DNA of 64,000 bases from Alloalcanivorax marinus (GCF_016906305.1 NZ_JADDOL010000015.1:1-64000), one strand, 5' to 3'. Counted from the stretch's first letter, positions 1 through 9,726 are shown. Numbers and translations are program-made. Notes: generated by a model not told the origin, from the sequence alone.

Positions 1-24
1 GGGTAACTGGAAATCTCATCGTCT

Positions 25-663
25 TCATGGTCTTAATTTCGGGGGGAAGGTCACATCACCATCGATGGTTTGTCCGCCGGCAGTAAACAGGTGCCCCATG
101 GCCACAATGGGAATATCCACTCCGAGTTCCTCACGTTTCTGCTCAGCGAAGGCGGCGACTTCGGCGTAATGAGACCGGATCCCCGCAAGTAGTTTCCGCT
201 CCTTGTCCTCGACACTCTCACCCGCCTCCGCCACCCGGATATCCCTGTCCCGGAGGTAGGGCACGGCGCAAACAATCAGCTCCGGAGCGTTCAGCTCACT
301 GCGGAGCACCAGCACTTCGTCTTCCAGGGACTCAGAGCTATTGCCGACCACGTGGACATTCAGCGCTTTGAGCAGCTCCCTGGGGGCATTGAGGAAGGAA
401 GGCGAATCGTGGTTGCCCGCGATGACGACAACATGCCGGCAGGATGAGGCAGCCACCCGGCACAGGAACCGATAATAGAGCTCCTGGGCACGATTGCTCG
501 GAGCGCTGGTGTCAAAGACATCACCTGCCACGAGCAGTGCATCGATTTCGCTTTTCTGAATCGACTCAGCCAGCCAGGTAAGAAAATTCTCGAACTCCTC
601 ATACCGCTTTCTGCCGTAAAGGGTGCGGCCGATGTGCCAGTCGGATGTGTGGAGGATTTTCAT
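25..663 (-). CDS. SbcD-like metallophosphoesterase, C-terminally shortened
   Basis: The 212-residue protein has the Mre11/SbcD phosphoesterase motifs in order: DWH near residues 8-10, GDVFD near 47, GNHD near 83 and MGHLF near 190. This family cuts DNA ends and hairpins with an SbcC ATPase partner. SbcD proteins are usually around 400 residues. Here the frame stops just after the GGQTIDGD stretch, where the family normally continues into its last beta strands and capping domain, so it looks truncated or frameshifted. Its ATG overlaps the stop of the upstream ATPase gene (ATGA), so it is the last visible gene of the BREX operon. Only 24 bases of downstream sequence are visible, so an sbcC partner beyond the window cannot be excluded. 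Confidence 0.75.
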   Translation of the reverse strand: MKILHTSDWHIGRTLYGRKRYEEFENFLTWLAESIQKSEIDALLVAGDVFDTSAPSNRAQELYYRFLCRVAASSCRHVVVIAGNHDSPSFLNAPRELLKALNVHVVGNSSESLEDEVLVLRSELNAPELIVCAVPYLRDRDIRVAEAGESVEDKERKLLAGIRSHYAEVAAFAEQKREELGVDIPIVAMGHLFTAGGQTIDGDVTFPPKLRP

Positions 664-3110
664 TGAGCCTCCACCGCTGTCTGTGGTTCCTCAATAGGCT
701 CTTCAGTCACGCCGATACTTTGAAGTAACGCGGCATACTGATCAGGGTCCTTTTCCTTAATCTTCCGCAAGATGAAATTTGCTGTGGTCTTCATCTCAGG
801 AACATCGATAGGTAAAACACTTCGTTCAAATACACCCGCCAAATGGGAAAACTCATTATTGATACGATCCGTAAGTGATGCGGCCAAGGCATCATCTCCA
901 AAAAACCGCGTTAACTTGTCATCTTTCTCCACGGCATTTGGATATTTGTAGTACAAGAATGCCTCAAGAAACTTACGGGCATTGTTCCCAAAGTTGTAGT
1001 AGCAATCATGATTTTCATCACTCTCGATCTGTGCGTGGGCACATTTATAAATTTGATGAAACAAGAAATTGAACTCAGTAACATAGTCCTTAAGGTATCG
1101 AGGCATCAACGTGATGTTGCTGGTCTGATTCGTTCGCGTAATGATGAGAAATTGAGATTTATTTTTGTTCATCGCACCAGGAAGCCGCTTAAGATACTTC
1201 AGAAAATCCAGGTTGTGAGTCGATATAAATAACTGCTTAAAGCGGTCGCGTTCTTTTTCCTCCTCGCCATCTTCATATTTCTCCGGGGTTACAATCTCTG
1301 CATTAATAAGGCTGTAGACAAAAAATATATGGTTTGCATCAAGACTGGATATGGGATCATCAATCCAGATGATAGGCTGATTACCTTTAGTCTCGATATC
1401 ATCAAGCTTTGCCATGAAGTAACAAAAAGCTATCAGGCTACATTCACCCTCACTTAGGTGGAATGCCTGCTTGCCGTTGCGTGTTACTTCAAACCGGTAT
1501 CCCGATGAAGTATCTCCGGGATTTTCTTCAATGGCTCTGAGTGAAAGGGACTGGTGGCCGAAGAAGTTATTCAAATAGTCGTTAACCCGGTCAGCACCCT
1601 TGCTTTCATCTTTCAGTTGGGCCTTCAGTTCACTGATCTTTGCTCGTTTTGTATCAAGCTTTTCCTTTGCAGAGTTCTTAGCTTCCTCCGCTTTTTCCAT
1701 TGCCTTATTCAGCACGTCAATGGCTGTGCATTCTTCTTCATATTTTATGTCGTTAACGAATGTATGAACTTCATGAAGGCGGAGTGAAGCGCGCGCTTCC
1801 GATTGATCCTCGCTCAGCGAAGCAGTGAGCTCATTTGATTTTTTCCTGAGCTGTTCAAATGAATCTCTAACCGAATTCAAAGAATCCTCAACGGACTCAG
1901 GTTCATCAAATGTTAGAGGAGTGAAGATTTCATTTTTCCGTTTTTCGGCCTGTTCTTTAATAGAATCCAAGCTTTCACAATAAGCAGCGGATTTAGCTGA
2001 CAACTGTTCTGAAAGCGAATCCAAATCCATGGTGAAGTTAGAATAGAAATCCGAATTCTTGATTTTCAGTAGACTGGGAAGTCGTGACCTCTCACGTTCA
2101 ATCGATCCAAGCAGGTTATCCAGCGCTTGCCGAAGCTCTTCAGACTCCTGATTGAAATGCTTGTCCAGTTTTTCCCATAAATCTTTCGGTAGGTCGCTAC
2201 CACAAAATGCGCACTTGTCTCTTTTCCCTTGATGATGCTCGCGACCAGTCCTCACCCATGTCGCCAATGCAGCATCGTTTAGTAATTCCTGAATCGGGTC
2301 AGATGCCTGAATCTTTTTTTCAATTAAATCTTTAGCCTTTGATACTATCGCGGAATATTGAAGGTTAAAGGATGATGATTCTGGGATTTCCGGCTTGGGT
2401 TCTTCTCTGAGAAGGTCATGAAATTGGTCTACCTGTTCATCAGTAAGCGGGGAATAAGTATCTCTGGTAACAGTAGCGATATCTGCTTTAATTTTGGGAA
2501 CATTGTAGTTGGCATCGCCAAACGATTTGTTGTGCTTAATTCCCGAGCCTGCCTTATTGGCTTTATCCCGTAACTTTGTCTCCAATTCTGTCGATTTATC
2601 GCCATGGGATTTTTTGGCTTTTTTGAACTCATCCTCAGCACCAAGGAGGTCACCAAGCAGACCTGATTTATCCTCTTCGCTTCCGAGTTCAGCTTCATGC
2701 TTTTCTATCTCTTCCTCAAGCTTGGCATTATCTTCTCCCAATATGGCGAACGAGTTTATGGCCTGCTCGTCATCAACGATGAAATGCAGATTATCTCTGA
2801 CAAAATCTTCATTAAAAACCCGAACCACTTGGCCATGGCTATTCAATGAGTTTTGCGTGGCATTGGTGCCGCCATTGAAAGATAGCTGAAATTCAGGCGA
2901 GCTATATTTTTCGGAGACTGAACCGGTTTCGAGAGCCCTAAAAATCCGTGATAAAGTTGTTTTTCCGGAGTAGTTTCGGCCATATAAAATGTTGATCTTT
3001 CTAAATTCAGCAACATTATTGCCTTCATCCCTTACAGATGAAGCCCATCGAAAGTCCTGAAAGACCGCCATGTCTTTGATCGATTCTATTCTCTTTACCT
3101 CGCCGCTCAT
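660..3110 (-). CDS. RloC-like AAA ATPase, probable tRNA anticodon nuclease
   Basis: An 816-residue ABC/SMC-type ATPase of the AAA_13 kind. Walker A GRNYSGKTT lies at 44-52, the signature LSEGE at 552-556, Walker B IIWIDDP at 580-586 and STHN at 630-633. Long coiled coils surround a CAFC pair (C300, C303) resembling the zinc hook of RloC. The C-terminal part has R712, E716 and H756, a spacing like the R-x3-E...H triad of the PrrC/RloC anticodon nucleases. RloC is known to cut tRNA when DNA damage or restriction alleviation is sensed. Start: ATG with GGGGGA five bases upstream. It follows brxL by ten bases, so it is probably co-transcribed with BREX. It is clearly AT-richer than its neighbours. 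A plain SbcC-like ATPase is the alternative. Confidence 0.7.
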   Translation of the reverse strand: MSGEVKRIESIKDMAVFQDFRWASSVRDEGNNVAEFRKINILYGRNYSGKTTLSRIFRALETGSVSEKYSSPEFQLSFNGGTNATQNSLNSHGQVVRVFNEDFVRDNLHFIVDDEQAINSFAILGEDNAKLEEEIEKHEAELGSEEDKSGLLGDLLGAEDEFKKAKKSHGDKSTELETKLRDKANKAGSGIKHNKSFGDANYNVPKIKADIATVTRDTYSPLTDEQVDQFHDLLREEPKPEIPESSSFNLQYSAIVSKAKDLIEKKIQASDPIQELLNDAALATWVRTGREHHQGKRDKCAFCGSDLPKDLWEKLDKHFNQESEELRQALDNLLGSIERERSRLPSLLKIKNSDFYSNFTMDLDSLSEQLSAKSAAYCESLDSIKEQAEKRKNEIFTPLTFDEPESVEDSLNSVRDSFEQLRKKSNELTASLSEDQSEARASLRLHEVHTFVNDIKYEEECTAIDVLNKAMEKAEEAKNSAKEKLDTKRAKISELKAQLKDESKGADRVNDYLNNFFGHQSLSLRAIEENPGDTSSGYRFEVTRNGKQAFHLSEGECSLIAFCYFMAKLDDIETKGNQPIIWIDDPISSLDANHIFFVYSLINAEIVTPEKYEDGEEEKERDRFKQLFISTHNLDFLKYLKRLPGAMNKNKSQFLIITRTNQTSNITLMPRYLKDYVTEFNFLFHQIYKCAHAQIESDENHDCYYNFGNNARKFLEAFLYYKYPNAVEKDDKLTRFFGDDALAASLTDRINNEFSHLAGVFERSVLPIDVPEMKTTANFILRKIKEKDPDQYAALLQSIGVTEEPIEEPQTAVEAQ

Positions 3111-3120
3111 CTCGTCCCCC

Positions 3121-5181
3121 CTAATTTTTTTGTTCTTGCCTGATAAACGTCACCTCAAAGGCCTTGCTAGACCGAAACTGCTGCAACCGGTTGGCAAACG
3201 CGAAGACTTCATTCATCTCGTAGTGCTGAAAGATGTCCAGCCCTCGATCCAGTGAAATCTTCCAGCCGTGATCTGTAACGATATGACGGGCGTGAATGGT
3301 GCCGCTTTCATCAAACTCCCAGGTGAAGTCGATGCCCACGGTGCGAGCGGATTCCTGGATCTTTTCAAAACTCTCGTCTTGTAGGTCACCCTTGAACTCG
3401 TCCCGGACGGTGACGAGGTGAACCGCCACTTCATCTTCCTCGGCCTTGTTCTTCACGATGGCTTCGAGAAACTCCATGAAATTTCGGACCTGGTAGAAAA
3501 GCCGGATGTAGGGGTCTGTGACGGTGATCTTGCTGGCGCCTTTCAGGTATGCGCCAAACAAGCCGTCGAATGAGATGCCTTTTTGGTTCTCCTGGAAGGT
3601 CAGGTGTTTTTCCTCCAGCGCAGGCTCAGGGGCGCGGGGCTCTTTGGGCTCGCCACCTTTAACGTCTACTGCTGGCTCGGGCTCTAATCCCCCGTCATCA
3701 GGAGTAGACACTGTCTGATGGTAGTAACCCGGATACTCTTCTTCCTCAAGTGTGGTGACCAACGTTTCCTGGCCCTGCTGATCCTGATAGGAAAATCGGA
3801 CTTCGCCGTAAGTAGTATCAATCCGCTGTAACTGGTCCTTGACCCGCTTGCGCCCCTCGATGGCAAAACGCAGCACTTCTTCAACCTCATCCCTGGTTGC
3901 TCCGCCCTGGGGAAACAGGATCTTCATCAAGCCGGAAAAGGTCTTGTTGATACCGTCCCGGTCACGGGTCGAGATATCAGAAGAAAGGGTAAAGTGCTCC
4001 CGGTACTGATCGGAATAATCGTAGTTCCGCATCGAGCGCAGGATTTCTGCAAGGTAGTCCACCACGAAGCCATAGCCGTCGGAGAACATCTCGCCCCGGA
4101 TGATATCGACCTCCCACCCGGGGATGTAGAAGTGGATTCGGTCCAGAAAGGCAGAATCGTAGAACTTGTCCGGCAGTTCATCGAACAGGTCTGAATGCTT
4201 CAGCATGTAAGGAACAGTGTGCCGGGTGTTCCCCACGAACACCATGGACGCCTCGGCGCCCAGGGTTTCCACTCCCCGGGAGAAGGACTTGTTGGCCATG
4301 TAGTTCTTCATGATGTCGACCAGTGCTTTATCGACGCGTTTCTGCTTGCCGGCGAATTCGTCGAAGGCCACGCAATCCCAGTAGCCCACCAGGCCGATTT
4401 TGCCGCTGGAGTTGTTCACAAACAGCTTGGGTACAGTGACCTCACCACCGGATACCAGGATCCCATGGGGCGAGAATTCGGAGTAAACGTGGGATTTACC
4501 CGTCCCCTTGGGGCCAAGTTCAATCAGGTTGTAGTTCCGCTCGCAGAACGGAATCAATCGGACCAGTTGCGTCAGCTTGCTGCGCCGTCCGAACATCTCC
4601 GGGTTAAAGCCGATACTCTGTATCAGCAGGTCAATCCACTCATCGGTGCTGAACTGCTGCCGCGCGGCAACGTAGGCGTCGTAGTCGAAGTGGGATAGCT
4701 GAATCGGTTTGAGGGTGGACAGAATCCAGGGGCTGACGTTCTGGTCTTCAGAAAATACGTATTCGATATCCGCAATGCACCAGACGCCGCTTACCAGCAG
4801 TTTGGGGTGGGCCTTCACGGTCCCAGAATCCACCAATACCTTCTTGATTCCCAGGTTGGAAAACTGCGCCTCGTAGGCATCCGTCTTCTCATTCAGGGCC
4901 ACGCTGATCTTATCGATAACCTTGTAGCGCCCCTTTTCCTTGATATTCGAGCGCACCAGTCCGGCCTCGTTGCGGTGGACATAGTGCTTGGCCAGAATCT
5001 CCTTGACCGTCTCGATACCGGTCTGAATCGTAGGCTCGTCGTTAGTGGCGCAGTATTGGCCGAGCAGATACTCGAGCACATATGAGGGCACGATGGCGTT
5101 GCCTTTGACCGTTTTCACCAGGTCTTTGCGCACTACCAACCCGGGGAAGTGTTGGTTGATCTTTTGGTCAAGCGTGCTCAT
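3121..5181 (-). CDS. brxL: BREX protein BrxL (Lon-like AAA+ ATPase)
   Basis: The 686-residue protein has the BrxL layout. The AAA+ core has Walker A GPKGTGKSHVYSE around residues 220-232, followed by conserved ILVSGGEVTVPKLF and the Walker B region WDCVAFDEFAG. An acidic, proline-rich linker leads to a C-terminal domain with ITVTDPYIRLFYQVRNF. BrxL is the last core gene of type 1 BREX. It is an AAA+ ring protein that binds DNA and is needed for phage exclusion in several systems. The start follows the pglZ stop by 12 bases, in the canonical pglZ-brxL order. It contains no visible frameshift. Confidence 0.93.
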   Translation of the reverse strand: MSTLDQKINQHFPGLVVRKDLVKTVKGNAIVPSYVLEYLLGQYCATNDEPTIQTGIETVKEILAKHYVHRNEAGLVRSNIKEKGRYKVIDKISVALNEKTDAYEAQFSNLGIKKVLVDSGTVKAHPKLLVSGVWCIADIEYVFSEDQNVSPWILSTLKPIQLSHFDYDAYVAARQQFSTDEWIDLLIQSIGFNPEMFGRRSKLTQLVRLIPFCERNYNLIELGPKGTGKSHVYSEFSPHGILVSGGEVTVPKLFVNNSSGKIGLVGYWDCVAFDEFAGKQKRVDKALVDIMKNYMANKSFSRGVETLGAEASMVFVGNTRHTVPYMLKHSDLFDELPDKFYDSAFLDRIHFYIPGWEVDIIRGEMFSDGYGFVVDYLAEILRSMRNYDYSDQYREHFTLSSDISTRDRDGINKTFSGLMKILFPQGGATRDEVEEVLRFAIEGRKRVKDQLQRIDTTYGEVRFSYQDQQGQETLVTTLEEEEYPGYYHQTVSTPDDGGLEPEPAVDVKGGEPKEPRAPEPALEEKHLTFQENQKGISFDGLFGAYLKGASKITVTDPYIRLFYQVRNFMEFLEAIVKNKAEEDEVAVHLVTVRDEFKGDLQDESFEKIQESARTVGIDFTWEFDESGTIHARHIVTDHGWKISLDRGLDIFQHYEMNEVFAFANRLQQFRSSKAFEVTFIRQEQKN

Positions 5182-5193
5182 TGGCTATAACCC

Positions 5194-7698
5194 TTAAAAA
5201 TCAAAATCGCTGGTAAAGGACCGCCGCATCAAATACCTGAGCGACTTGTATTCCTTGTAGTGGGACGTACCGGCATGCTGTTCTTCCAGGCGCAGAAAGA
5301 CCTCCTCGCCGTTGGCCTCATCCGCCTTGCGGCTCAGCACGAAGCGCACCTGAAGCTCTCGCTCGCGGGGGTTCTCCGAGGTCAGGTCAAACGACAGCTC
5401 GTGACTATCCGAGATCAACTCCCCCGCTTGGGTGTAAATCCCGGCCCGCAGGTGGCGAGGTTGAACCTTCTCGGTAACCGGCCCGGACTGATACAAGGTG
5501 ACCGCCAGTTGGCCGGAAGTGATCACCGAGCTGGCCCCACGCAGGATGTCCACCTCAACGGCGCTGACATCACTCTGTCGCTTCTTGTTAACCTTCAGGA
5601 CCGGAATCACAACCTCCTGAAGGGATGCGCCGCCATGCACAAAGCGGCTGCCAGAGCCTTTAAGGCGCAGCCGGTTGATGGACTTGGGAATCTGCACTTC
5701 CATATCGCCATCCAGCCCAAGCTGCTCAGACGAGAAGTAGTGGAACGCCGGAGAGGCGGACAGCCCCTTACCCAGCACGAACCGACGGTCCCGGTAGCGA
5801 ATATCATCGCCAGAAACGGCGTCGCCCAGGAAGTCACTCTCATCCAGCTCACGGTTCTGGTAAATAAAGCCATGGTCAGCGGTGATCAGCAGGTTATTGG
5901 CGTTGGCCGCCGTGAGCTTCTTGATCAGGCGTATGAGATCCGCCAGGGTCTGTTCCGCCGCTTCAAAGGCCTGCCCCTCTGAATGCATCTTGTCGCCAGT
6001 GTGATCGATGCGGTTGTGGTAGATGTACAGCACATCATTACCCTTGAGCAGATCACGGCTGTCGTCCCGGTTGAGCTGCATAAAATCCTCCGCCTTGACG
6101 GCCTGGCCCCGCCCATCCAGGGCGGCCTGCAGGATTTTGGTACGGTTGACCGTACCCTGTGAGCTTTGGCCATCCACCAGTACCGTACCGGTGTCGTTGT
6201 CGGCGATCGCCAAGGACTTGTTGGGCAGCAGCGCCGCCATACCGAGCTGGGTATAGCTGGGCAGGGTCGAGAGAGCCGGCTCGAGGTCCGCGCTGTAGCG
6301 ATCTTCCTGCCGGATAAGGCCCAGCAGCTCGTCACCAATCTCGTAGCGCATGGCGTCGGAAATGATCACACAGATCCGTTTGTCCTTACGCAGGTACGGG
6401 CGAACCCAGTGCTCGAAAAAGGCCTTTTGCTGAACGACCGGATAGGCCTCCCAGCGCGGCGCGGCGTCCACGTGAACCTGGAAGCCATCGCCCAGCTTGA
6501 GCAGGTAGTTGTTGGAATACAGGTTCTCCACCTGCTCACTGAGCTCGCCCATCAACGATGCCTGGCCGGACATGCGCACATGGTAGGTAAACTTGCGGTA
6601 GAGCTGATCCAGCTGATACCAGGAGCGGCTGTATCGCTGAACGCCGTCGGAGAGGCTGTCCATGGTGAGACGAGCCTCACCCAGTATTTGGACAAAACGG
6701 GCCGCAAACTCAATGGCTTCATACAGGTGGCGGAACTCCCCGTACCAATGGCCCTGGCGCCGCTGCCGCACCCACAGCGCCACATCGCCGCTGGTAACTG
6801 TGCGGCTAACCACCGCCCGCACCAGGTCACTGATAATCTTCTGGTCGATTAGCCGGAAGTAGTCCAGCTCAACCAGGTCCCGGAAGTCCCGCTTACCCAG
6901 ATCCTGCTCAATGCCCAGCACCTCGGCACACTCGGCAGACAGGGTTTCAAACCCCTGCTCGAACTGCCGGCTGTCTTTCCAGCGCTTGAGGAACACCAGC
7001 GCGTCGCCGGTCAGTTTGACCTCGCCATCGGTACCCATGGCGTAGCAGGACTTGAACAGCTCAATCACGAAGTCGCGAAGGCTGGGTTCACTGGCCTCGT
7101 AGCCGTAAAAACGGGTCAGTTGCTCCCACAGGAAGCTGTCCAGACCGCAACGCTCAATCAGCCGGATGCCATCATCGCGCCCTTCCGCCAGTTGCTGCAG
7201 CAGGGTTTCAACCACCGAGTCCATACGGGGCTCACTACCGGCACAGACAGCCAGCATCTTCAGGCGCAGCTGACGATCGGAATCGGGGGAGCTCGGCTCC
7301 AGCCATTTCCTCAATGCTTCCCTACGCTTGATAGCCTGAAAGAATTCAACGTGAGCCTCTACTACTTCTGCACGTTGAAAATCCAATTCGAGTTCGGACA
7401 GCCAGATAGCCACCTGGTCAGTCCGGAACTCGCCGTGGGCCAGCTGTACGTCCAGCAACCAGTTGTCCAGATCCTCTGGTTGCGGCCCCTCCTTGTACAG
7501 CAAGAATTTCTGTTCCGGTGACTCCCGCAGGATGCGATATTTCAGGCCGTACTCGTTGTTCGCGATTTCCAGTTTCTCCACGTCCGGGATGGAAACCGCC
7601 TCGAAGTCACCGCGCAGCTCGTGTTTGGTGTCGTACCAAAACACGATTCGGTGCTTATCGAACAGTCGGCTAAGAGCCTGGCTAATACGGTCACTCAT
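5194..7698 (-). CDS. pglZ: BREX protein PglZ (alkaline-phosphatase superfamily)
   Basis: An 834-residue PglZ, close to the usual size for type 1 BREX. The alkaline-phosphatase-like core shows CVIISDAMRYEIGDEL near residue 445, LPSYTQLGMAALLP, and TADHGFIYQNRELDE near 605, which carry the predicted metal ligands. PglZ is an essential BREX component and interacts with the methyltransferase PglX. Its ATG overlaps the stop of the downstream pglX half by four bases (ATGA), so translation of the two is probably coupled. It appears intact. Confidence 0.95.
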   Translation of the reverse strand: MSDRISQALSRLFDKHRIVFWYDTKHELRGDFEAVSIPDVEKLEIANNEYGLKYRILRESPEQKFLLYKEGPQPEDLDNWLLDVQLAHGEFRTDQVAIWLSELELDFQRAEVVEAHVEFFQAIKRREALRKWLEPSSPDSDRQLRLKMLAVCAGSEPRMDSVVETLLQQLAEGRDDGIRLIERCGLDSFLWEQLTRFYGYEASEPSLRDFVIELFKSCYAMGTDGEVKLTGDALVFLKRWKDSRQFEQGFETLSAECAEVLGIEQDLGKRDFRDLVELDYFRLIDQKIISDLVRAVVSRTVTSGDVALWVRQRRQGHWYGEFRHLYEAIEFAARFVQILGEARLTMDSLSDGVQRYSRSWYQLDQLYRKFTYHVRMSGQASLMGELSEQVENLYSNNYLLKLGDGFQVHVDAAPRWEAYPVVQQKAFFEHWVRPYLRKDKRICVIISDAMRYEIGDELLGLIRQEDRYSADLEPALSTLPSYTQLGMAALLPNKSLAIADNDTGTVLVDGQSSQGTVNRTKILQAALDGRGQAVKAEDFMQLNRDDSRDLLKGNDVLYIYHNRIDHTGDKMHSEGQAFEAAEQTLADLIRLIKKLTAANANNLLITADHGFIYQNRELDESDFLGDAVSGDDIRYRDRRFVLGKGLSASPAFHYFSSEQLGLDGDMEVQIPKSINRLRLKGSGSRFVHGGASLQEVVIPVLKVNKKRQSDVSAVEVDILRGASSVITSGQLAVTLYQSGPVTEKVQPRHLRAGIYTQAGELISDSHELSFDLTSENPRERELQVRFVLSRKADEANGEEVFLRLEEQHAGTSHYKEYKSLRYLMRRSFTSDFDF

Positions 7699-9449
7699 TG
7701 GCTTAACCCAGTAATCTTCTTTAAAGCTTCGGCGAATTTCGGATAGTTCGCCTTCACCCCGTCATCGAGATCGATTTCCACCTGCTCGGTGGCCAGGGGG
7801 TAGAGCACATCCCGCTCGTAGTCATCTAGCTCGGCGAGGATTTTGTTGATCTTCTCGATCTCTTTCAGGGCCTTGGTCTTATCACCCTGGGAGGTCCCGG
7901 CGCTGATACTGACGGCCTCCAGATGGTTCTTCCGGGCTTGCAGCTTCTCGTCTTTGAAATCCCGCAGGTACTCCAACACCGTGCCTACGGTGTGAGGCTG
8001 GTAGCGGTGCATGTAGATCAACGCGTTGAATGAGCCCTTGGGTGAGGAGAACAACCAGTAGATGGGGCGCTTTTTGTAACGGCGCACGTGGTCGTTGTAG
8101 AAGTCCTTCAGGAAGTACTTGCGGATGTCCTGACCCAGTGCCTGCTCGACAAAGTGGAGGTTTTCGTCATAGTGCTCCTCGCCAAAGGCGATGCGCAGGA
8201 ATTCACGGAAGCGCTCGGTGATGTCATCGGTGAACCAGTCGCCATCGAGCATGGGGATGACATTGTCATCGTCCGCCGGGAAGATCGGCTCAGGAACCCG
8301 CTTCAGATAATCCTCGATGGTCTCGCCCTGATTGGCTAGTATCAGCCCCGGTTTGTCCAGCGCGTAACGGCCCAACATGCAGCCCACCGCGTAGGAGACC
8401 AGCTCGCGCATGGTGTCGGCCAGAAGCAGCGCCTCCAACTCTTCCTCACTTTTGTTGCTGCCGTAGCGGTAATGGGGGTTGCAGGTCAGAGTGATCTCCT
8501 CCAGGGGTACACCTGGTGTCAACTCGTCCTGCAGGCCGTAGGCCTCGATAAAAATGCGGTTGTTATCTTCCTCCAACCGCTGCATTTCCAATGTAATCTC
8601 GTGCCAGTGGGCGCGAAGTTTTTGATACGTAGCTTTTAGCGATACATTAAAGTATGCGCGACACAATAACGGTGACTCGGTAAAATCCCAGGAAATTTCG
8701 TAAAAATTCCAATCTGAACGAGAAATATCGATCAGCCTCGAAATCGGAAAATTATCTCTGCATTTATCAATCAGCATAGCTTTGGGTATGAAAGGAATTC
8801 GACCTAAGCTAGTGATTCGAAAGTCCAAAGTTGGACTTAGGGCTTCCAACAAACGAAACACGACTTTGCTATTTAGAAGGCCAAGTATAACTAAAGCGTC
8901 ATTTTCATCTGAAAAAATCGAAGGCGCCGTCGAGTCATAAGTCATGCCCTCCTCATAATATCGGAGCGCAAAACGCCCCGAGCTAACACGACTCCAGCTT
9001 AAACCTGGTTTAAAAAAGTAAGACTTCCCCCGCACGGGAGCTCCATTATAGTTCAATGGAAGGCCATGGAACTGATGAATGTCTTTTCCGTCATGTTCCC
9101 AATTAACGACGTGATCGCGATTTCCAAACCACTTTCTAAATTCTCCTCCCTTTCGATGAGCAAACCATTTGAAGCCTTGCGCGCCCCCTTGTTTCTTGGA
9201 GCGACAGAATTTTTGATCAGAAATCTCCTGCCATCTGCGAAGGAAACGTTCGTTATCTCCAGTGTTTATACCCTCCCTTATGTCGCCGTGATCGGATAAC
9301 GAGTCATGAGTCTCGAAAACGCTGAGCATTGTTGGGGATAGCCAGTATGCAATCGCCCCCCCCGGAATCTTTTTAAAATCGGCCGGTGTAGCCATATAAA
9401 GACAACTACCTACACCGTGTTCAGTCTTGATTCCGCCACTATTGCTCAT
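7695..9449 (-). CDS. pglX: PglX C-terminal half (target-recognition and spacer region), separate gene
   Basis: A 584-residue protein matching the C-terminal half of BREX type 1 PglX. It starts with the junction ADFKKIPGGAIAYWLSP, continues through a variable probable DNA-recognition region to about residue 283, then a helical spacer (RLEEDNNRIFIEAYGLQDEL) and a conserved C-terminus. In ordinary PglX these follow the methyltransferase domain in one chain; here that domain is encoded 3.3 kb upstream. Start: the ATG at 9449 overlaps the stop of the 95-residue gene by 11 bases, suggesting coupled translation; the upstream in-frame extension looks non-coding. Bases 8600-9440 are markedly AT-richer than the rest, fitting exchange of the recognition domain. 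Alternative view: the remnant of a pglX disrupted by insertion. Confidence 0.85.
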   Translation of the reverse strand: MSNSGGIKTEHGVGSCLYMATPADFKKIPGGAIAYWLSPTMLSVFETHDSLSDHGDIREGINTGDNERFLRRWQEISDQKFCRSKKQGGAQGFKWFAHRKGGEFRKWFGNRDHVVNWEHDGKDIHQFHGLPLNYNGAPVRGKSYFFKPGLSWSRVSSGRFALRYYEEGMTYDSTAPSIFSDENDALVILGLLNSKVVFRLLEALSPTLDFRITSLGRIPFIPKAMLIDKCRDNFPISRLIDISRSDWNFYEISWDFTESPLLCRAYFNVSLKATYQKLRAHWHEITLEMQRLEEDNNRIFIEAYGLQDELTPGVPLEEITLTCNPHYRYGSNKSEEELEALLLADTMRELVSYAVGCMLGRYALDKPGLILANQGETIEDYLKRVPEPIFPADDDNVIPMLDGDWFTDDITERFREFLRIAFGEEHYDENLHFVEQALGQDIRKYFLKDFYNDHVRRYKKRPIYWLFSSPKGSFNALIYMHRYQPHTVGTVLEYLRDFKDEKLQARKNHLEAVSISAGTSQGDKTKALKEIEKINKILAELDDYERDVLYPLATEQVEIDLDDGVKANYPKFAEALKKITGLSQ

Positions 9450-9726
9450 CGTTGTTCTCCAAACCTTGCCCTTGGACTGACGTATCAATTTGCTGCCAGT
9501 CGTCCGCAATCTTCTTCCAATCCACCTCGCGCTCGACCGTCTCGCCGTCGCTGTCCTGACCTGACCAAACGGCCCAAAAATCAGGATCATCCGATTTTGG
9601 TCGATGATGCTCAGGAAGTTGGTTCATCTGCACCAGTACAGGCAGTTCCGAGGCCCAGACTAACCTTGTGCCGTGCTTGGAGTGGCCGCTATGAAAACTC
9701 CAGATCAGGTGTTGGACAATGCTCAT
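9439..9726 (-). CDS. 95-residue protein of unknown function between RT-nitrilase and PglX C-half
   Basis: A small soluble protein, rich in Trp, Asp and His, with no signal peptide or membrane segment. Recognisable stretches are HHRPKSDDPDFWAVW and a charged REVDWKKIADDWQ segment. I do not recognise the family. Its ATG overlaps the RT stop (ATGA), and its TAG lies inside the start of the downstream pglX half (11-base overlap), so it is locked into the operon at both ends. Position suggests an accessory to the reverse transcriptase; some DRT type 1 loci are listed with a second small gene. A piece gained during the pglX split is possible. Confidence 0.6.
   Translation of the reverse strand: MSIVQHLIWSFHSGHSKHGTRLVWASELPVLVQMNQLPEHHRPKSDDPDFWAVWSGQDSDGETVEREVDWKKIADDWQQIDTSVQGQGLENNDEQ

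Noticed and set aside
9449-9590. Longer start for the PglX C-half at 9590
   Set aside because: The extra 47 residues are Arg/Thr-rich, lie over the 95-residue gene in another frame and have no PglX similarity; the ATG at 9449 is coupled to the previous gene.
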